From Pseudomonadota bacterium (GTDB lineage: Bacteria; Desulfobacterota; Desulfovibrionia; Desulfovibrionales; Desulfovibrionaceae), in assembly GCA_023399375.1 (NCBI GenBank), contig JAEWPX010000030.1, positions 1-64,000 on the forward strand: 64,000 nucleotides of DNA, given 5' to 3'. Below the pieces are notes generated by a model, which saw only the letters and a list, made by a program, of their open reading frames with translations, was not told the DNA's origin and did no database searches. Shown piece by piece: positions 45,978 through 54,601 of this stretch; positions within the stretch are counted from its first letter, which is position 1, and every line of letters begins with the position of its first letter. Position numbers and translations under genes: made by a program.

Positions 45978-47038
45978 GAGTGCACAACGGCAAACGGTTT
46001 CTCGGCGAGGGAACCCCCACCTATTTCATCGCCGACATCGCCGCCAACCACGACGGCGACCTGGGCCGGGCCAAGGACCTTATCCGCCTCGCCGCGGAGG
46101 CCGGGGCCGACGCGGCCAAGTTCCAGAACTTCCAGGCCGCCAAGATCGTGAGCCGGCACGGGTTCGAAACCCTCGGCGGCCAGTTGTCCCATCAGGCCAA
46201 ATGGGGCAAATCCGTCTTCGAGGTCTACGCCGGCGCCTCCCTGTCCCTGGACTGGACCGCGTCGCTCAAGGCCGCCTGCGACGAGGCCGGCCTCGACTAC
46301 TTTACCTCCCCCTACGACTTTGAATCCGTGGACCGGGTCGATCCCTACGTCGCCATGTACAAGATCGGCTCCGGGGACATCACCTGGACCGAGATGGTGC
46401 GGTACATCGCCGCCAAGGGCAAGGTGACCATGCTCGCCACGGGAGCGTCGGACATCGGCGACGTGCAGCGCGCCGTGCGCGCCGTCCTGTCCGTCAACAG
46501 GCAGCTCGTGCTCATGCAGTGCAACACGAACTACACGGGCAGCCTCGAAAATTTCCGGCACATCCACCTCAACGTGCTGCGCGCCTACGCGGTCATGTTC
46601 CCCGAAGCGGTGCTCGGGCTCTCCGACCATACCCCCGGCCACGCCACGGTGCTCGGGGCGGTGGCGCTCGGCGCCAGGGTCATCGAAAAGCACTTCACCG
46701 ACGACACCTCCCGCCAGGGCCCGGACCATGCGTTTTCCATGGATCCGGCGGCCTGGAAGGAGATGGTGGCGCGCACGCGCGAACTCGAATATGCCCTGGG
46801 CTCGGCGGACAAGGCCGTGGCCGCGAACGAGGCCGACACCGTGGTCATCCAGCGCCGCTGCCTGCGCGCCGCCCGTGACCTGTCCGCCGGACAGGTCCTC
46901 GCCCGCGAGCACCTCGACGTGCTGCGCCCCGCGCCGGCGGACGCCATCTTCCCCCAGGAACTGGACAAGGCGCTGGGGCGTCGCCTGCGCCAGGACGTTC
47001 CGGCCGGCGGGCATCTGCGCTGGGGCATGCTGGAGTAG
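45971..47038 (+). CDS. NeuB/PseI-family nonulosonate synthase (second, divergent copy)
   Basis: This protein of 355 residues has the NeuB barrel motifs in variant form: IADIAANHDGDLGRAKDLI near 19, AAKFQNFQAAKIVS near 48, KIGSGDITW near 134, LGLSDHTPGHAT near 215 and IEKHFTDDTSRQGPDHAFSM near 238. A SAF-like domain (RRCLRAARDLSAGQVLAREH) ends it. The motifs differ clearly from those of the synthase at 2434 (ANHDGD against INHNGD). AAGGGAG precedes the ATG. Given the pseB-like gene 1 kb upstream, it should make the nonulosonic acid of this locus. Confidence 0.91.
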   Translation: MVRVHNGKRFLGEGTPTYFIADIAANHDGDLGRAKDLIRLAAEAGADAAKFQNFQAAKIVSRHGFETLGGQLSHQAKWGKSVFEVYAGASLSLDWTASLKAACDEAGLDYFTSPYDFESVDRVDPYVAMYKIGSGDITWTEMVRYIAAKGKVTMLATGASDIGDVQRAVRAVLSVNRQLVLMQCNTNYTGSLENFRHIHLNVLRAYAVMFPEAVLGLSDHTPGHATVLGAVALGARVIEKHFTDDTSRQGPDHAFSMDPAAWKEMVARTRELEYALGSADKAVAANEADTVVIQRRCLRAARDLSAGQVLAREHLDVLRPAPADAIFPQELDKALGRRLRQDVPAGGHLRWGMLE

Positions 47039-47044
47039 GCCGCG

Positions 47045-48166
47045 ATGGAGACTCCGGGCGTCCTGTATTTCAGCCGTTCCCTCGGCCTGCACGACCGCCG
47101 CTTCCTGGAGCGCATCCGCCGTTTCGGCTGTCCGGTCTGGTTTCTCGGCGTCACGCCCGCCGCCGTACCCGAGGCGTTGCCGCCGGACGTGACGCCCCTG
47201 GCGTTTTCCCGTCGCTACGTCCTTGACGATCCCGGCGACCGCCGGGCCATGGCCCGGGAGCTGGCGGCCCTGGCCGCCGCCGTGCGCCCGGACGTGATCC
47301 ACGCCGGCCCCGTGCACGACTGCGGCCACATCGCGGCCCTGGCGGGCGTCCGGCCCCTGGTCGTCATGTCCTGGGGCTCGGACCTGCTGCTGGACGCGCC
47401 GTCCGACCCGGTTGTCCGCGACGCCGCCCGGACCGCACTCGCCGCCTGCGATGGCTTTTGCTGCGACTGCCGGACCGTGGCCCAGGCCGCCGCGGCGCTG
47501 ACGGACATGGCGGGCAAGCCTTGCGCCCTCTTCCCGTGGGGCACGGACTGCCGGGCTTTCCGGCCCCGGGGCGAAGGCGACGCCGTCCCCCTGCCCCCGG
47601 ACTGGGCCGGGGCCAAGGTGGTGTTGTCGCTGCGTTCCTTCGAGCCGGTCTATGGCATCGATACCGTCCTTTCGGCCTTTGCCTTGGCCCAGGCGCGGGA
47701 AGCCTCCCTGCGCCTGCTGCTGCCCGGCGACGGCTCCCTCGTCCCCCTGGTGCGACGTCGCGTCGCCGCCGAAGGCCTGGAAGGGCTGGTCCTGCTGCCC
47801 GGCAGGATCCCCTCCCCGGAACTGCCCCCCTATTACCGGGCTGCGGACGTCTACCTGAGCGCCTCGCACAGCGACGGTTCCTCGGTTTCACTGCTTGAGG
47901 CCATGGCCAGCGGCTTGCCGGCGGTGGTCTCCGACCTGCCTGCCAACCGGGAATGGGTGGAGGAGGGACGCAACGGCTGGCTGGCCCCCGTTGACCAACC
48001 GGCCCGTTTCGCCGAAGGTCTCGTCCGGGCCGTCCGGCTCGGGGCCGGAGCGCGCGCGGCCATGGCCGGCCGCAACCGCGAACGGGCGTTGGCCGACGCC
48101 GATTGGGAGGCGAATACCATGCGCCTGTTCGATCTTTACCGCCGTTTGGCCGCGGACCTTGCATGA
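47045..48166 (+). CDS. Family 4 (GT-B) glycosyltransferase
   Basis: This 373-residue enzyme has MSWGSDLLLD near 111, LFPWGTDC near 162, a donor-domain opening LSLRSFEPVYGIDTVLSAF near 195 and YYRAADVYLSASHSDGSSVS near 265 with LLEAMASG. The E-x7-E arrangement is replaced by DGSSVSLLE, still within the GT4 range. The Trp-Gly-Ser-Asp segment is typical of WcaA-like and related acceptor domains. It follows the synthase gene by 6 bases and overlaps the next by 4. It may transfer the activated nonulosonate or the sugar before it. Confidence 0.86.
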   Translation: METPGVLYFSRSLGLHDRRFLERIRRFGCPVWFLGVTPAAVPEALPPDVTPLAFSRRYVLDDPGDRRAMARELAALAAAVRPDVIHAGPVHDCGHIAALAGVRPLVVMSWGSDLLLDAPSDPVVRDAARTALAACDGFCCDCRTVAQAAAALTDMAGKPCALFPWGTDCRAFRPRGEGDAVPLPPDWAGAKVVLSLRSFEPVYGIDTVLSAFALAQAREASLRLLLPGDGSLVPLVRRRVAAEGLEGLVLLPGRIPSPELPPYYRAADVYLSASHSDGSSVSLLEAMASGLPAVVSDLPANREWVEEGRNGWLAPVDQPARFAEGLVRAVRLGAGARAAMAGRNRERALADADWEANTMRLFDLYRRLAADLA

Positions 48167-49071
48167 CCGATCCTGCGCGCCTGGTGCTCGGCACCGCCCA
48201 ACTCGGCATGGCCTACGGCGTGGCCAACACGTCCGGACGCCCGGACGCCCAGGCCAGCGCCGCGCTGGTGCGGGCGGCCTGGGACCACGGCATCCGTTAT
48301 TTCGACACAGCCCAGCACTACGGCGCGAGCGAGGCCGTCCTCGGCGCCTGCCTCGACGCCATGCCCGACCCGCAGGAGGCCCGGGTCGTCACCAAGCTCG
48401 CCCCGACACGGGATTTCGCCACGCCCGAGGCCGTGGCCGCTGCGGTGCGTGAAAGCCGGCAACGCCTGGGGCTTGAGCGCCTGGAGGGGGTCATGCTCCA
48501 CGCCGAGAGCCGGCTGGACGCCTGGGATCGGGTGTTCGCCCCGGGCTTCGCCACCCTCGCGGCCTCGGGAGAGATCGTCTCGTCCGGCGTTTCCCTCTAT
48601 GCGCCGCGCCGCGCCCTGGAAGCCCTCGACCGGCCCGGCTGCTCCATCATCCAGATCCCGGCCAACGTCCTCGACCGCCGCTTCGAGCGGGAGGGCGTCT
48701 TCGCAAAAGCCGCGCGGCGCGGCGCGCGCGTGTTCGTGCGCAGCGTGTTCCTTCAAGGCCTGCTGCTCATGGAGCCTGCGGCCCTGCCGCCCGGACTCGC
48801 CGCCGCGGCCGGCTTCCTCGACCGGTATCGCGGCCTGTGCCGGCGCTTCGGCCTGTCCCCGCGCACCCTGGCCCTGGCCTATGCGCGCGAACGCTATCCC
48901 GAAGCCTGCATCCTCTTCGGCGCGGAGACCCCGGCCCAGGTCCTGCAAAACGTCGCGGACTGGAACCACGTCCTGCCCCATGGGGCGATGACGGCCGTGG
49001 AAGCGGCCTTCGCCGAGGAAGCCCCCGAGGAAGTTGTCAATCCAAGCCTTTGGGATATCTTAAGGAAATAA
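48163..49071 (+). CDS. Aldo/keto reductase family protein
   Basis: The catalytic tetrad can be located: Asp in YFDTAQHYGASE near 47, Tyr eight residues on in the same motif, Lys in VVTKLAP near 75 and His in VMLHAES near 110. The 302 residues form a TIM barrel that uses NADPH. In nonulosonate or deoxysugar loci such enzymes reduce a keto group or act as 2,3-dehydratase partners. It overlaps the GT4 gene by 4 bases. The substrate is not known. Confidence 0.87.
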   Translation: MTDPARLVLGTAQLGMAYGVANTSGRPDAQASAALVRAAWDHGIRYFDTAQHYGASEAVLGACLDAMPDPQEARVVTKLAPTRDFATPEAVAAAVRESRQRLGLERLEGVMLHAESRLDAWDRVFAPGFATLAASGEIVSSGVSLYAPRRALEALDRPGCSIIQIPANVLDRRFEREGVFAKAARRGARVFVRSVFLQGLLLMEPAALPPGLAAAAGFLDRYRGLCRRFGLSPRTLALAYARERYPEACILFGAETPAQVLQNVADWNHVLPHGAMTAVEAAFAEEAPEEVVNPSLWDILRK

Positions 49072-49072
49072 A

Positions 49073-50395
49073 ATGAAGCCAACTCTGACCCGTTGCATGG
49101 CCATGCAGGAGCGCGCCGCGAAGCGCATTCCCGGCATGACCCAGCTCCTTTCGAAGCGTCCGGACATGTTTTCCCTGGGCGTGTGGCCGGGCTACTACAG
49201 CAAGGCGCAGGGAACCCGCATCTGGGACCTGGACGGCAACGCCTATCTGGACATGAGCCTGGGCGGCATCGGGGCCACGGTCCTCGGATTCGCCGACCCG
49301 GACGTGGACGCCGCGGTGACCGAGGCCATCCGCGCCGGGGCGAGCTGCTCGCTCAACTGCCCCGAGGAAGTGGAGCTGGCCGAACGCCTTTGCGCGCTGC
49401 ACCCGTTCGCCGACATGGTGCGCTACGCCCGCGCCGGCGGCGAAGCCATGGCCATGGCCACGCGCATCGTCCGGGCGGCCGCCGGCCGGGACCGCGTGGC
49501 GTTTTGCGGCTACCACGGCTGGCACGACTGGTACCTGGCCGCCAATCTCGAGCACGACGCCCTCCAGGGACACCACCTGAGCGGCCTGGACCCACTCGGC
49601 GTGCCGCGCGGCCTGGCAGGCACGGCCCTGCCCTTCCGGTACAACCACCTGGAGGAACTGGAAGCCATCCTCGCGGCCCACGGCTCCGAGATCGCCGCCG
49701 TCATCATGGAGCCCATCCGCAACGAGCCCCCGGCTCCGGGGTTCCTCGAAGGGGTGCGCCGCCTGGCCGATCGCCATGGGGCGATCCTGGTTTTCGACGA
49801 GATCTCCTCCGGCTTCCGTCTGGCCAACGGCGGCGCGTACACGACGCTTTCGGCCGTCGAGCCGGACGTGGCGGTTTTCGCCAAGGCCATGGGCAACGGG
49901 TATCCCGTCGCCGCGGTCATCGGCCGCCGCGAAGTCATGGAAGCCGCGCAGCGGACGTTCATCAGCAGCACGTTTTGGACCGACCGGGTGGGACCGGCCG
50001 CCGCCCTGGCCACCCTGCGCAAGTTCGAGGCGCAACGCGTCCATCTGCACCTCATCGACATCGGCGAGCGCATCCAGGCCGGCTGGCGGGCGCTGGCGCA
50101 AAAACACGGCCTGGACGTGGAGGTCGGGGGCATCCCGCCGCTGGCCCACTTCGGTTTTCGTTCGTCCCGCGCCCAGGAGCTCAAGGCCCTGTTCGTCCAG
50201 CTCCTTCTCGACAGGGGCATCCTGGCTTCCACCACCTGCTACGCCATGTTCGCCCATACCGCCGAGGAGGTGGGGACGTATCTCGCCGCCACGGACGAAG
50301 CGTTCACGGCCATCGCCGCCGCCGACGCCGCGGGGACCGTGGACGATGCCTTGCGCGGGCGGCCCGCGAGCGTCGGGTTCCAACGCCTCAACTAG
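49073..50395 (+). CDS. Class III PLP aminotransferase (glutamate-1-semialdehyde aminotransferase-like)
   Basis: This 440-residue enzyme resembles HemL. RYARAGGEAMAMATRIVRAA near 120 binds phosphate, CGYHGWHDW near 143, DEISSGFRLANGG near 241, and Lys271 in FAKAMGNGYPVAAVIG is the Schiff-base lysine. Its place in a nonulosonate operon and a start just 1 base after the reductase gene argue against a role in haem synthesis. A keto-sugar or aldehyde amination is more likely. AAGGAAAT precedes the ATG. Confidence 0.86.
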   Translation: MKPTLTRCMAMQERAAKRIPGMTQLLSKRPDMFSLGVWPGYYSKAQGTRIWDLDGNAYLDMSLGGIGATVLGFADPDVDAAVTEAIRAGASCSLNCPEEVELAERLCALHPFADMVRYARAGGEAMAMATRIVRAAAGRDRVAFCGYHGWHDWYLAANLEHDALQGHHLSGLDPLGVPRGLAGTALPFRYNHLEELEAILAAHGSEIAAVIMEPIRNEPPAPGFLEGVRRLADRHGAILVFDEISSGFRLANGGAYTTLSAVEPDVAVFAKAMGNGYPVAAVIGRREVMEAAQRTFISSTFWTDRVGPAAALATLRKFEAQRVHLHLIDIGERIQAGWRALAQKHGLDVEVGGIPPLAHFGFRSSRAQELKALFVQLLLDRGILASTTCYAMFAHTAEEVGTYLAATDEAFTAIAAADAAGTVDDALRGRPASVGFQRLN

Positions 50396-50409
50396 GAAGG
50401 AGGGCGGAA

Positions 50410-51177
50410 ATGCGCGCCGTCGCCATCGTCCAGGCCCGCATGGGTTCGACCCGGCTGCCGGGCAAGGTCCTGCTGCCGGTGCTGGGCCGGCCGTTGCTCG
50501 GCTACCTGCTGGAACGTCTGGCCCGCTGCCGCGGCCTGGATGCCATCGTGGTGGCCACAACCGACCGGCCAGAGGACCAGGCCGTGGCGGAGTACGCCGC
50601 CGGGCTGGGCGTCGCGGTGTTCCGCGGCAGCGAGCAGGACGTGCTCGACCGCTACTACCGGGCCGCCGTGGCCAACCGGGCCGACGTGGTCATGCGCGTG
50701 ACCGCGGACTGTCCCCTGCTCGACCCGGAGGTCTGCGGGCGGGTCCTGGCCCCCCTGCTCGCCGCCGGGCCCGGGCGGCCGGATTACGTGGCCACCAGTC
50801 CGGCCTTCGCCGAAGGTCTCGACTGCGAAGCCCTGACCTTCGCGGCCCTGGAACGGACGTGGCGCGAGGCCGCCCTGCGCTCCGAACGGGAACACGTCAC
50901 CCTCTACCTGAAAAACCACCCGGAGCGCTTCGGGATGCTGCGGATCGACAACCCGGCGGACGAGGGCGCGATCCGCATCACGGTGGACGAGCCCGACGAC
51001 TTCTTCGTGGTCAAGGCCGTGTTCGAAGCCCTCTATCCGGCGGATGCCGCCTTCGGGTTCGACGCGGTGCGCGCCTGGCTCCGGGCGCACCCCGGGATCG
51101 CCGCCCGCAACAACAACATCATCCGTAACGAAGGGCTGCTCAAGTCACTGCGCGAAGACGGGCCGGCTGACGCGTGA
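50410..51177 (+). CDS. SpsF/PseF-like cytidylyltransferase
   Basis: These enzymes activate nonulosonic acids with CTP. IVQARMGSTRLPGKVLLP at the N-terminus is the nucleotide-binding signature, VMRVTADCPLLDPE near 97 the metal-binding centre, and ITVDEPDDFFVVKAVFEALY near 197 the typical end. AAGGAGGG lies six bases before the ATG. The 255 residues fit the SpsF type. It is one of two such genes, 35% to 40% alike by eye and separated only by the methylase gene. Confidence 0.88.
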   Translation: MRAVAIVQARMGSTRLPGKVLLPVLGRPLLGYLLERLARCRGLDAIVVATTDRPEDQAVAEYAAGLGVAVFRGSEQDVLDRYYRAAVANRADVVMRVTADCPLLDPEVCGRVLAPLLAAGPGRPDYVATSPAFAEGLDCEALTFAALERTWREAALRSEREHVTLYLKNHPERFGMLRIDNPADEGAIRITVDEPDDFFVVKAVFEALYPADAAFGFDAVRAWLRAHPGIAARNNNIIRNEGLLKSLREDGPADA

Positions 51178-51293
51178 GGCCCGGCCGGCCCCGCGTATGG
51201 ACAGTCGCTTCGAAATGCACTACCCACCCCAGCGCCCCGGAGATGCGCCGTTGCGGCCAACCGGCCGGGAGCACTTTTCGCAAGGAAACAACA

Positions 51294-51932
51294 ATGAGCG
51301 CAAAATCCGAAGTCGAACGTCTTGAAGACTTGTGGTCCGGGGATTTCGGCGACCAGTACGTCGAACGCAACAAGGACTGCTTTGCCGGAAGGGACGTTTT
51401 CTGGAACGGGGTCATGGACATGCTCCGGCCTAAAAGCGTCCTGGAAGTGGGCTGCAACGTCGGGTCCAACCTGCGCTGGATCGCGCAGCGCGTGCCCCCC
51501 CGCGACGTCGTGGGCACGGACGTCAACGAGCGTTCCCTGGCCCTGCTGCGTTCGCGCCATCCCCAGGTCAACGCCCTCTGGGCGCCGGCCCGCGACCTTC
51601 CTTTCCGCGACGCACGCTTCGACCTCGTTTTCACCCTGACCGTGCTCATCCACCTGCCCCCGGAGATCCTGCCGCTGGCCATGGCCGAAGTCGTGCGCTG
51701 CTCGTCGCGTTACGTCTTTTGCGGGGAGTTCTACGCCGAGGAGCCGACCGAGGTGACCTACCGCGGCCAGGCCGGGGCGTTGTTCAAACGCGATTTCGGG
51801 GCCATGTACCAGCGCCTCTTCCCGGAACTTGTCCTGCTCAAACAGGGTTTTCTGGCGCGCGCCGACGGCGGGGTCTGGGACGACGTCACCTACTGGATTT
51901 TCGAAAAGAGCGGGAGCCGCTGCGGTGACTAG
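51294..51932 (+). CDS. Nonulosonate (pseudaminic acid) biosynthesis-associated methylase
   Basis: The protein of 212 residues is a small class I methyltransferase that opens with ERLEDLWSGDFGDQYVERN, the signature of the pseudaminic-acid-associated methylase family. The SAM loop is LEVGCNVGSNLRWI near 49, followed by VGTDVNERSLALLR and DLVFTLTVLIHLPPEI near 117. A 116-base gap without recognisable signal precedes it, with AAGGAAA before the ATG. The gene overlaps the second cytidylyltransferase by 8 bases. It probably methylates the nonulosonate or its precursor. Confidence 0.89.
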   Translation: MSAKSEVERLEDLWSGDFGDQYVERNKDCFAGRDVFWNGVMDMLRPKSVLEVGCNVGSNLRWIAQRVPPRDVVGTDVNERSLALLRSRHPQVNALWAPARDLPFRDARFDLVFTLTVLIHLPPEILPLAMAEVVRCSSRYVFCGEFYAEEPTEVTYRGQAGALFKRDFGAMYQRLFPELVLLKQGFLARADGGVWDDVTYWIFEKSGSRCGD

Positions 51933-52665
51933 ACCCCGCATTGTCGCGACGGTGGAATGTCGCATGACTTCCACGCGGCTGCCGGGCAAGGTGTTGCTGC
52001 CCGCATGCGGCAGGCCCTTCCTGGAGATCCTCGTCGAGCGCCTGTCCCGGGCGGCCAGGCTCGACGGCGTGGTGCTCGCCACCACGACCAACGCCACGGA
52101 CGACCCCGTGGCCGCCCTCGGCCGGCGGCTGGGGGTCGGCGTTTTCCGGGGCTCGGAAGAGGATGTGCTGTCCCGGGTGCTCGGCGCCGCCACGGAAGCC
52201 GGCGCGGACCTCGTGGTGGAGATCACCGGCGACTGCCCCCTGATCGATCCCGAGATCGTCTCCCAGGTCGTCGACCTCTACCTTCTCAACGACTGCGACT
52301 ACGCCTCCAACGTCGATCCGGCCGCGTTCCCGGACGGCATGGATACCCAGGTGTTCTCCCGGGAACTGCTCGCCCTGGCCGACCGCGAGGGCCTGACCCC
52401 CGAGGACCGCGAGCACGTCAGTTGGTTCATCCGCCGTCACCCCGAGCGCTTCCGCAAGCTCCACCTGCCCGCGCCGCCCTCCCAGCACTGGCCGGAACTG
52501 GGGCTTACCCTGGACGAAGTCGCGGACTACACCCTGCTCAAGACGGTCACCGAGACACTTTATCCGGAGGATCCGGCCTTTTCCCTGGGCGACATTCTGC
52601 GCCTGCTGCGCAGCCGGCCCGAGCTGCTCGAAATCAACCGCTCCGTGCGGCGTAAGCAGGTCTGA
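51925..52665 (+). CDS. SpsF-like cytidylyltransferase, second copy
   Basis: TVECRMTSTRLPGKVLLPA at the N-terminus, VFRGSEEDVLSRV near 71, VEITGDCPLIDPEIV near 98 and LTLDEVADYTLLKTVTETLY near 191 follow the pattern of the copy at 50410. GTG 51925 begins inside the end of the methylase gene. The 246 residues are complete and both nucleotide and metal motifs are kept, so it should be active. Two activating enzymes suggest two different acids or two states (methylated and not) of one acid. Confidence 0.87.
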   Translation: MTRPRIVATVECRMTSTRLPGKVLLPACGRPFLEILVERLSRAARLDGVVLATTTNATDDPVAALGRRLGVGVFRGSEEDVLSRVLGAATEAGADLVVEITGDCPLIDPEIVSQVVDLYLLNDCDYASNVDPAAFPDGMDTQVFSRELLALADREGLTPEDREHVSWFIRRHPERFRKLHLPAPPSQHWPELGLTLDEVADYTLLKTVTETLYPEDPAFSLGDILRLLRSRPELLEINRSVRRKQV

Positions 52666-52667
52666 CC

Positions 52668-53648
52668 ATGGACGTGCCGGTCTTTTCCGCCCTGCTTGTC
52701 GGACTCGGCCGCATCGGCATGCTCTACGACGCCGACCTGCCTCCCGGGCCGACGCTGACCCATGCCCGGGCCCTGTCCACCCATCCCGGCTGGCGGCTGA
52801 CGGGAGGCGTGGACCCGGACCCCGGCCGGCGCGACCGGTTCACGGCTCTTTACGGCGCACCGGCCTGGGCCGGTCTGGACGGCGTCCCGCCGGGGAGCTG
52901 CGATCTCATCGTGCTCGCGACCCCGCCCGAGGGACGCCTGGAACTCGCGCGAGCGTGCCTCGCCCTGCGGCCCCGGATGTTGCTGTTGGAAAAGCCCCTC
53001 GCCGCGGACGCCGCGGAAGGCCGCGCCATCCTCGACGCCTGCGCCCGCGAAAACGTCCCCGTTTTCGTCAACTACCACAGGCGCTGCGATCCGGCCGTGC
53101 GGCGGCTCAAGGACATGATCGACTCCGGCGGCCTGACCCGCCTGCGCGCCGGCCGGGCGGTCTGCTCCGGCGGCCTGCGTCACAACGCCACGCACTTCGT
53201 GGACCTCGCGCGCTGCCTGCTCGGCGAGCCAGCGGCGGCGGACATCACGGACCGCCCTGGCCGTACCGCAGCCGATGCCGACGATGTGGACTTCGTCCTG
53301 ACGTTCGGGGGCGCGGCGGTGTATTTCCAGGCCCTGCCCGGGCGGGCCTACAGCCACGCCGACGTGGAGTTCTTTTTTGCCGAGGGTGTCGTGCGCTACG
53401 GCGACTTCGGCAGCACCGTCTCCCTGCGTCCGGTCGTGGCGGACCCCCTCTACCCCGACTATTCGATCCTGGACGCGCCGCGAGAACTGGCCGCGCCCGG
53501 CGATTTCGAGCAGAGCCAGCGGCACGTGGCCGCGCACCTCCACCGGGCGCTGGCCCACGGACAAGCCCTGTATTCCGATGGGCAAAGCGCGCTGGCGACC
53601 CTGGAACTGTGCGAGCGGATCGCCCGGCGATGGACGCGTTCGGCCTGA
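52668..53648 (+). CDS. Gfo/Idh/MocA-family sugar oxidoreductase
   Basis: VGLGRIGMLYDADL near the N-terminus is the NAD loop. LLEKPLA near 107 supplies the catalytic EKP lysine, VNYHRRCDPAVRRLK near 130 and GGLRHNATHFVDLARCLLG near 167 the substrate helix. The protein of 326 residues is complete. Enzymes of the family oxidise or reduce sugar carbons. It lies 2 bases after the second cytidylyltransferase. A role in oxidising the sugar before amination is a reasonable guess. Confidence 0.86.
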   Translation: MDVPVFSALLVGLGRIGMLYDADLPPGPTLTHARALSTHPGWRLTGGVDPDPGRRDRFTALYGAPAWAGLDGVPPGSCDLIVLATPPEGRLELARACLALRPRMLLLEKPLAADAAEGRAILDACARENVPVFVNYHRRCDPAVRRLKDMIDSGGLTRLRAGRAVCSGGLRHNATHFVDLARCLLGEPAAADITDRPGRTAADADDVDFVLTFGGAAVYFQALPGRAYSHADVEFFFAEGVVRYGDFGSTVSLRPVVADPLYPDYSILDAPRELAAPGDFEQSQRHVAAHLHRALAHGQALYSDGQSALATLELCERIARRWTRSA

Positions 53649-54601
53649 CCGTGCTGGCCGCCCACGACGCCGGCGGCGCGCGGGTGTTGTCCGCCTACGC
53701 CGCCAGGCGTCTGGCCGGCCGGCGGCTGGCTTTCGTGCTCGCAGGTCCCGCCGTGGACATCTTCGCCGAACGCCTGGGCCCCCTGCGCGTGGCGCGCCCG
53801 GACGTCGTCGACAGCCTCGACCCGGCCATGGACCGCGTCCTGACCGCCACGAGCTGGCTTGCCGACCTGGAGCGCGACGCGATCCGTCGCGCCCGGCGCC
53901 GCGGCGTGCATTGCACCGCATTCCTGGACCATTGGATGAATTTCCGCGAACGCTTCCTGCCTCCCGCAGCATGGAACAGCATCGGCGCGGACTGGACGGC
54001 GCACCTGCCCGACACCGTCGTGGCCACCGACCGCTACGCCTACGAGCTGGCCCTTGCGCTCGGTTTCCCGGACGCGCGCCTGCGCCTGGAAACCAACCCC
54101 CATTTCGAGGATATCCGCGAGGCCTTCGCCGCGCGCCCGCCGCGGGACCGGACCGGAACGCCGCGGCGGGTGTTGTGGATCAGCGAACCGGTTTCCGAAC
54201 TCGACATCCTCGATCCGTCGTTGCGGCCGGGGTTTTCGGAATTCACCGCCGTGGCGGATCTCGTCCAAACGGTCGCGGCGCTGCCGGACGACGCCGGGAC
54301 GGCCGTGCGCATCCGGCTGCATCCCAAGGAACATGCGGGCAAATACGATGTCTTGCTGGCTGGCAGCGGCCGCATCGCGCTCTCCGTCGCGCCGGACCTG
54401 CTCGACGACCTCGCCTGGGCCGACGCGGTCGTCGGCATGGAAAGCACGGCCCTGGTCGTGGCCCTGGTTGCGGGCATTCCAGTTTTCAGCTATTTCCCGG
54501 CGAGCGCTCGCCGGCAATGTTCACTGCCGCATCAAGAGATAGGCAGGGTGGACACATTATCCGAAATCTTTCTCACACCGATCACTGGACATCCAAAATG
54601 A
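53630..54601 (+). CDS. Putative GT-B glycosyltransferase-like protein (paralogue of 8221-9198)
   Basis: The 323-residue protein shares four motifs, in order, with the gene at 8221: FLDHWMNFRERF near 95, VLWISEPVSELD near 182, RIRLHPKEH near 227 and GMESTALVVALVAG near 266. These suggest a GT-B donor domain with His-Pro and Ser-Thr sites. It stands where PseG, the UDP-sugar hydrolase, often lies, but the PseG N-terminal TG-H signature is missing, so I do not call it PseG. It overlaps the oxidoreductase gene by 19 bases and the aminotransferase gene by 4. Confidence 0.74.
   Translation: MDAFGLTVLAAHDAGGARVLSAYAARRLAGRRLAFVLAGPAVDIFAERLGPLRVARPDVVDSLDPAMDRVLTATSWLADLERDAIRRARRRGVHCTAFLDHWMNFRERFLPPAAWNSIGADWTAHLPDTVVATDRYAYELALALGFPDARLRLETNPHFEDIREAFAARPPRDRTGTPRRVLWISEPVSELDILDPSLRPGFSEFTAVADLVQTVAALPDDAGTAVRIRLHPKEHAGKYDVLLAGSGRIALSVAPDLLDDLAWADAVVGMESTALVVALVAGIPVFSYFPASARRQCSLPHQEIGRVDTLSEIFLTPITGHPK

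Noticed and set aside
45461..47869. An 800-codon open frame on the minus strand
   Set aside because: It is antisense to the RmlD-like, NeuB-like and GT4 genes, with biased composition and no motif.
49073..50395. HemL in haem synthesis
   Set aside because: The fold fits, but the gene is embedded in a nonulosonate operon with a one-base gap to its neighbour, so a sugar role is more likely.
53630..54601. PseG (UDP-sugar hydrolase of the pseudaminic path)
   Set aside because: Length and place fit, but the N-terminal TG-H signature of PseG is absent and the motifs match the protein at 8221 instead.
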